A program made the translations under genes and the position numbers. Source: Lachnospiraceae bacterium (GTDB lineage: Bacteria > Bacillota > Clostridia > Lachnospirales > Lachnospiraceae). Taken from it: a DNA stretch of 55,432 bases. The DNA lies in contig JAUNIX010000020.1 in the NCBI GenBank assembly GCA_030523275.1, forward strand, positions 1 to 55,432, given 5' to 3'. Numbering within the stretch: position 1 is the stretch's first letter; each line of letters opens with the position of its first letter. This document shows, piece by piece, positions 52,748-55,432 of the stretch. A model generated the notes under the pieces. The model was not told the DNA's origin, ran no database searches, and saw only the letters and a list, made by a program, of their open reading frames with translations.

Positions 52748-52871
52748 TTTCATTAAGAAAAACTTCTAGTGTATAGAAAAAATTTTATATCGTTAGAAGC
52801 TCGCTATGGTTATGGTAGCTTTCCTTGAAAAGTCTCCTAAAAAATCTCTTAGTTTTAAAGGAGGAAAAGTT

Positions 52872-54263
52872 GTGAAAGAAGAGATAACAATGAACAGAAT
52901 GGGAACGGAACCAATTCCCAAAATTATGTTTACAATGGGATTACCTATTATATTATCTATGGTTCTACAAGCATGCTATAATATAGTAGACAGCATGTTT
53001 GTAGCAAGGATGCCTGATGCAAATGGAATCGTGCATACTGGAGAATATGCAGTTAATGCTCTGACATTGGCATTTCCAGTACAAATGCTAATTGTAGCTT
53101 TTGGTATTGGAACAGGTGTTGGAGTTAATGCTTTACTTGCAAAATGCTTAGGACAAGGCGATAAAAAGAAAGTCGCAAAAGTCGCTGGTAACGGTGTAAC
53201 TCTGGGAATTATTATTTATATCTGCTTTTTTATGTTTGGTCTATTTGGAATTAATATTTATTTACGAAGTCAGACCAGTGACCCGATTATTTTAGATATG
53301 GGTACATCCTATCTTAAAATATGTACTCTGTTATGTGGGGGCAATATTCTTTATGCGATTTACGAAAAACTTTTGCAGTCAACTGGAATGACCGTTTATT
53401 CTACAATTGCACAAGTAACTGGTGCACTTACGAATATCATTTTTGATCCTATTTTTATTTTTGGAATGTTTGGTCTGCCACAAATGGGAATTAAAGGAGC
53501 AGCTTATGCAACTGTTTTGGGACAAATTGTATCCTTAATTGTAGCTATGGTATTTCATTATCGAAAAAATAAAGAAGTAGACAGTGGGATAGAATATTTA
53601 AAATTGGATGGAATAATTGTAAAGGAAATTTATGCAATTGGATTACCGGCAATTATTATGCAGGCACTTATGTCCTTTATGACTTATGGTGTGAATATTA
53701 TTTTGGGTGCTTTTTCTGTGGCTGCAGTGACTGCTTATGGTATTTTTTATAAAATTCAGCAATTTTTATTTTTTGCCGGATTTGGATTAAGGGATGCAAT
53801 CACCCCAATTGTTTCATTTAATTTAGGCATGGGAAAAAGAAAAAGAGTAACACAGGGAATATTTTGTGGTATAATATATGTAGAAATTATAATGTTTATT
53901 GGAATCATAGGGTTGGAGATGTTCGCAGAACCACTGATTGCAATATTTGGATTGTCTGATGAGACAGCAGCACTTTGTGTGCTCGCGACACGAATCATTT
54001 CAACAGGCTTTTTATTTGCCGGTGCAAATATTGCTTTACAAGGTGTTTTTCAGGCACTTGGTTGCGGCATCAGCTCATTAGTTGTATCTTTGTTGCGTTT
54101 GTGTGTTATTGTACTACCACTAGCATGGATGTTTACTAAGATGGCGAATGCAAAAGTTATGATTTGGTTTGCATTTCCAATTGCAGAAGCAATTGCCTGT
54201 ATCGTGGCAGTCATTTTTATGATTCATGCCAATAAAACAATTGTAAATCAAATGAAAGAATAA
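52872..54263 (+). CDS. MATE-family efflux transporter
   Basis: A 463-aa multidrug and toxin extrusion protein with twelve helices in two MatE halves; LPIILSMVLQACYNIVDSMF and IGLPAIIMQALMSFMTYGVN begin the two halves. It exports drugs or metabolites using Na+ or H+. Start GTG 52872 is chosen because AAAGGAGG lies just upstream; the in-frame ATG 52806 would add 22 residues lacking family similarity. A cytidylate-kinase-like gene follows 14 bp later. Confidence 0.92.
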   Translation: MKEEITMNRMGTEPIPKIMFTMGLPIILSMVLQACYNIVDSMFVARMPDANGIVHTGEYAVNALTLAFPVQMLIVAFGIGTGVGVNALLAKCLGQGDKKKVAKVAGNGVTLGIIIYICFFMFGLFGINIYLRSQTSDPIILDMGTSYLKICTLLCGGNILYAIYEKLLQSTGMTVYSTIAQVTGALTNIIFDPIFIFGMFGLPQMGIKGAAYATVLGQIVSLIVAMVFHYRKNKEVDSGIEYLKLDGIIVKEIYAIGLPAIIMQALMSFMTYGVNIILGAFSVAAVTAYGIFYKIQQFLFFAGFGLRDAITPIVSFNLGMGKRKRVTQGIFCGIIYVEIIMFIGIIGLEMFAEPLIAIFGLSDETAALCVLATRIISTGFLFAGANIALQGVFQALGCGISSLVVSLLRLCVIVLPLAWMFTKMANAKVMIWFAFPIAEAIACIVAVIFMIHANKTIVNQMKE

Positions 54264-54277
54264 CAGGAGGTATCGAA

Positions 54278-54862
54278 ATGAAAAAAATTATTACGGTAAG
54301 TCGTGAGTACGGCAGTGGAGGAAGAGATATCGCCAAAATGGTTGCAGATCAATTAGGATATGCATTTTATGATGGGGCAATTATCAACACAGTTGCAGAG
54401 ATGACGGGCTTAAATCCAGATTACATCAAAAAGAACGGTGAGAATACCCGTAGAAGTCATTTTTTTACTTATGGTCTGGGCATGAATTTTAACGGATTAT
54501 CTTTACCGGATTATTTATGGCAAAAACAACGAGAACTTATTTTATACATTGCACAAAAGGGAAACTGTGTGCTTGTAGGACGCTGTGCCGATTATATTTT
54601 GCGTGAACGAGATGACTGCCTGAATGTATTTATCCATGCAGATATGGAAAGTCGAAAAAAACGTGCGATCGAAGTATATGGTGATCCGAAAGATAATATT
54701 GACAAATTGTTAAAAGACAAAGATAAGACGAGAAAAACAAATTATCGATATTATACTGATCAGATTTGGGGCGAAGCTAGGAATTATCATGTAACATTAG
54801 ACAGTTCCTTGTTTGGTGATGAAGTTTGTGCAGATATTATTGTTGATCTGGCGAAGAAATAA
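54278..54862 (+). CDS. Cytidylate kinase-like family protein
   Basis: A 194-aa P-loop protein. Opening KKIITVSREYGSGGRDIAKM is the typical start of the cytidylate kinase-like family; GNCVLVGRCADYILRE (about 88-103) and KRAIEVYGD with DKDKTRKTNYRYYTDQIWGE complete it. It is not the housekeeping CMP kinase; the substrate of this family is undefined. ACAGGAGG precedes the ATG. Possibly co-transcribed with the MATE gene. Confidence 0.88.
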   Translation: MKKIITVSREYGSGGRDIAKMVADQLGYAFYDGAIINTVAEMTGLNPDYIKKNGENTRRSHFFTYGLGMNFNGLSLPDYLWQKQRELILYIAQKGNCVLVGRCADYILRERDDCLNVFIHADMESRKKRAIEVYGDPKDNIDKLLKDKDKTRKTNYRYYTDQIWGEARNYHVTLDSSLFGDEVCADIIVDLAKK

Positions 54863-54963
54863 ATATATTATTTTTTGTAAAAAACATATTTTGGTCACAA
54901 ATTCATGCTAATATATGATTATAGCATTTATAAAGCTATTAACTTTTTCATTATTTTCTCTTG

Positions 54964-54998
54964 CCCGACATATTCTCTCCCCTTATGTCGGGTATTTT
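54964..54998 (+). terminator. Terminator behind the kinase-like gene
   Basis: CCCGACATA pairs with TATGTCGGG, then TATTTTTAATT. A short palindrome of the repeat family follows (CATAAGAAATTGT...ACAATTTCTATG, 55018-55045). Confidence 0.85.
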
Positions 54999-55128
54999 TA
55001 ATTAAAAATATTTTTGTCATAAGAAATTGTGTTACAATTTCTATGCAAATAGAAAAGTCCTTGAAAACAATAAATTCATTATTTTCTATTGATTTTTCTG
55101 TCAAAAAGGAATAAAATAAAAAAGCATT

Positions 55129-55202
55129 CGGGGCGTGGCTCAGCTTGGTAGAGCGCTTGGTTCGGGACTAAGAGGTCGCGTGTTCAAATCACGTCGCCCC
55201 GA
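55129..55202 (+). tRNA. tRNA-Pro (anticodon CGG)
   Basis: Acceptor stem CGGGGCG / CGCCCCG with discriminator A, D-arm GGCTCAGCTTGGTAGAGC, anticodon arm CTTGG-TTCGGGA-CTAAG giving CGG, variable loop AGGTC and T-arm GCGTGTTCAAATCACGT. 74 nt, no CCA encoded. Confidence 0.95.
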
Positions 55203-55211
55203 TGTTTATTA

Positions 55212-55246
55212 TGGCTTAAAACCTTAGGTTTTAAGTCTTTTTTTGT
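55212..55246 (+). terminator. Terminator of tRNA-Pro
   Basis: GGCTTAAAACC-TTA-GGTTTTAAGTC with one G-T pair, followed by seven T. Confidence 0.85.
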
Positions 55247-55425
55247 TTCATAGGAAATTACGTTATAATTTCCATGAAATAAAAAACGCTCCGCGAGGAT
55301 GCGACCAGATGCATAAGGTAATATGCCTGCTTACAGCAGTCTGCATCTGGCGCACAAAGCGGAGCAAGTCCCTCAGGGACTGAGGGATTTAGGGAGTTCG
55401 AGGCGGACTTGTCCGCTTTTGTTCT
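55247..55425. repeat. Structured repeat, long copy
   Basis: Palindrome TTTCATAGGAAATTACG...AATTTCCATGAAAT, then CGCTCCGCGAGGATGCGACC. GCTCCGC pairs with a later GCGGAGC and encloses CCAGATGCA...TGCATCTGG. Then AGTCCCTCAGGGACT, and GCGGAC-TT-GTCCGC followed by TTTTG. Several stacked hairpins ending in a terminator-like stem suggest a transcribed RNA. The same sequence without the inner hairpin is at 37193. Confidence 0.7.
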
Positions 55426-55432
55426 TTTATTA

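Noticed and set aside
1..55432. CRISPR arrays, transposases, integrases or prophage genes
   Set aside because: I looked for regularly spaced repeats and for such proteins and saw none; the dispersed palindromes are single copies behind terminators.

Overview
The window is a low-GC, Gram-positive-type anaerobe chromosome segment, most likely a gut clostridium of the Lachnospiraceae. I infer this from the AT-rich codon use, AGGAGG-type ribosome binding sites, split transketolase, FeoA-FeoB fusion, AarF with a phasin-like partner, a GH25 lysozyme with an MBG-like domain, and many rho-independent terminators. Nothing in the sequence fixes the species. No prophage, CRISPR array or insertion sequence is visible.

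Layout. 0-8 kb: split transketolase, two PAP2-type membrane proteins, a voltage-sensor potassium channel, a YfcE-type phosphodiesterase, a polytopic glycosyltransferase-like protein and an L-threonine aldolase-like enzyme. 8-14.5 kb: a small autoregulated membrane protein/XRE pair, an XRE-membrane regulator with a tiny exported protein, and a two-component system with its FtsX-type ABC exporter; the last two share a palindromic operator. 14.5-23.8 kb: Fur-box-controlled feoAB, phasin-like/AarF pair, mutM, a small Cys-rich protein, an RpiR regulator, a yybP-ykoY (Mn2+) riboswitch in front of a cation exchanger, nitroreductase and TetR. 23.8-33.1 kb: a glycosyltransferase-8/small alarmone synthetase fusion with an overlapping MarR gene, EamA transporter, LrgAB, asparaginase, esterase, a lysozyme gene with an in-frame TGA, tRNA-Ser(CGA), MarR and TauE. 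33.1-41 kb: phosphofructokinase, NadA, MBL-fold hydrolase, HD protein, cyclopropane-fatty-acid synthase, glycerophosphodiesterase and a frameshifted AGCS amino-acid symporter.

The most interesting region is 41.28-52.64 kb. It is one tightly packed operon: a TM1266-like regulator, then two complete nitrogenase-like H-D-K triplets, then hypF, hypC, hypD and hypE. HypCDEF build the Fe(CN)2CO unit of NiFe hydrogenase, but no hydrogenase subunit and no hypA/hypB (nickel insertion) is present in the window. The D/K-like proteins lack most P-cluster cysteines but share five cysteines (D proteins) and one (K proteins) between the two sets. This suggests an uncharacterised nitrogenase-superfamily reductase pair that uses, modifies or receives an Fe-cyanide/CO unit. 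The operon is preceded by a leader with a strong intrinsic terminator and a possible competing stem.

The window ends with a MATE exporter, a cytidylate-kinase-like protein, tRNA-Pro(CGG) and a structured repeat. Members of this repeat family recur directly behind intrinsic terminators at several places in the window.
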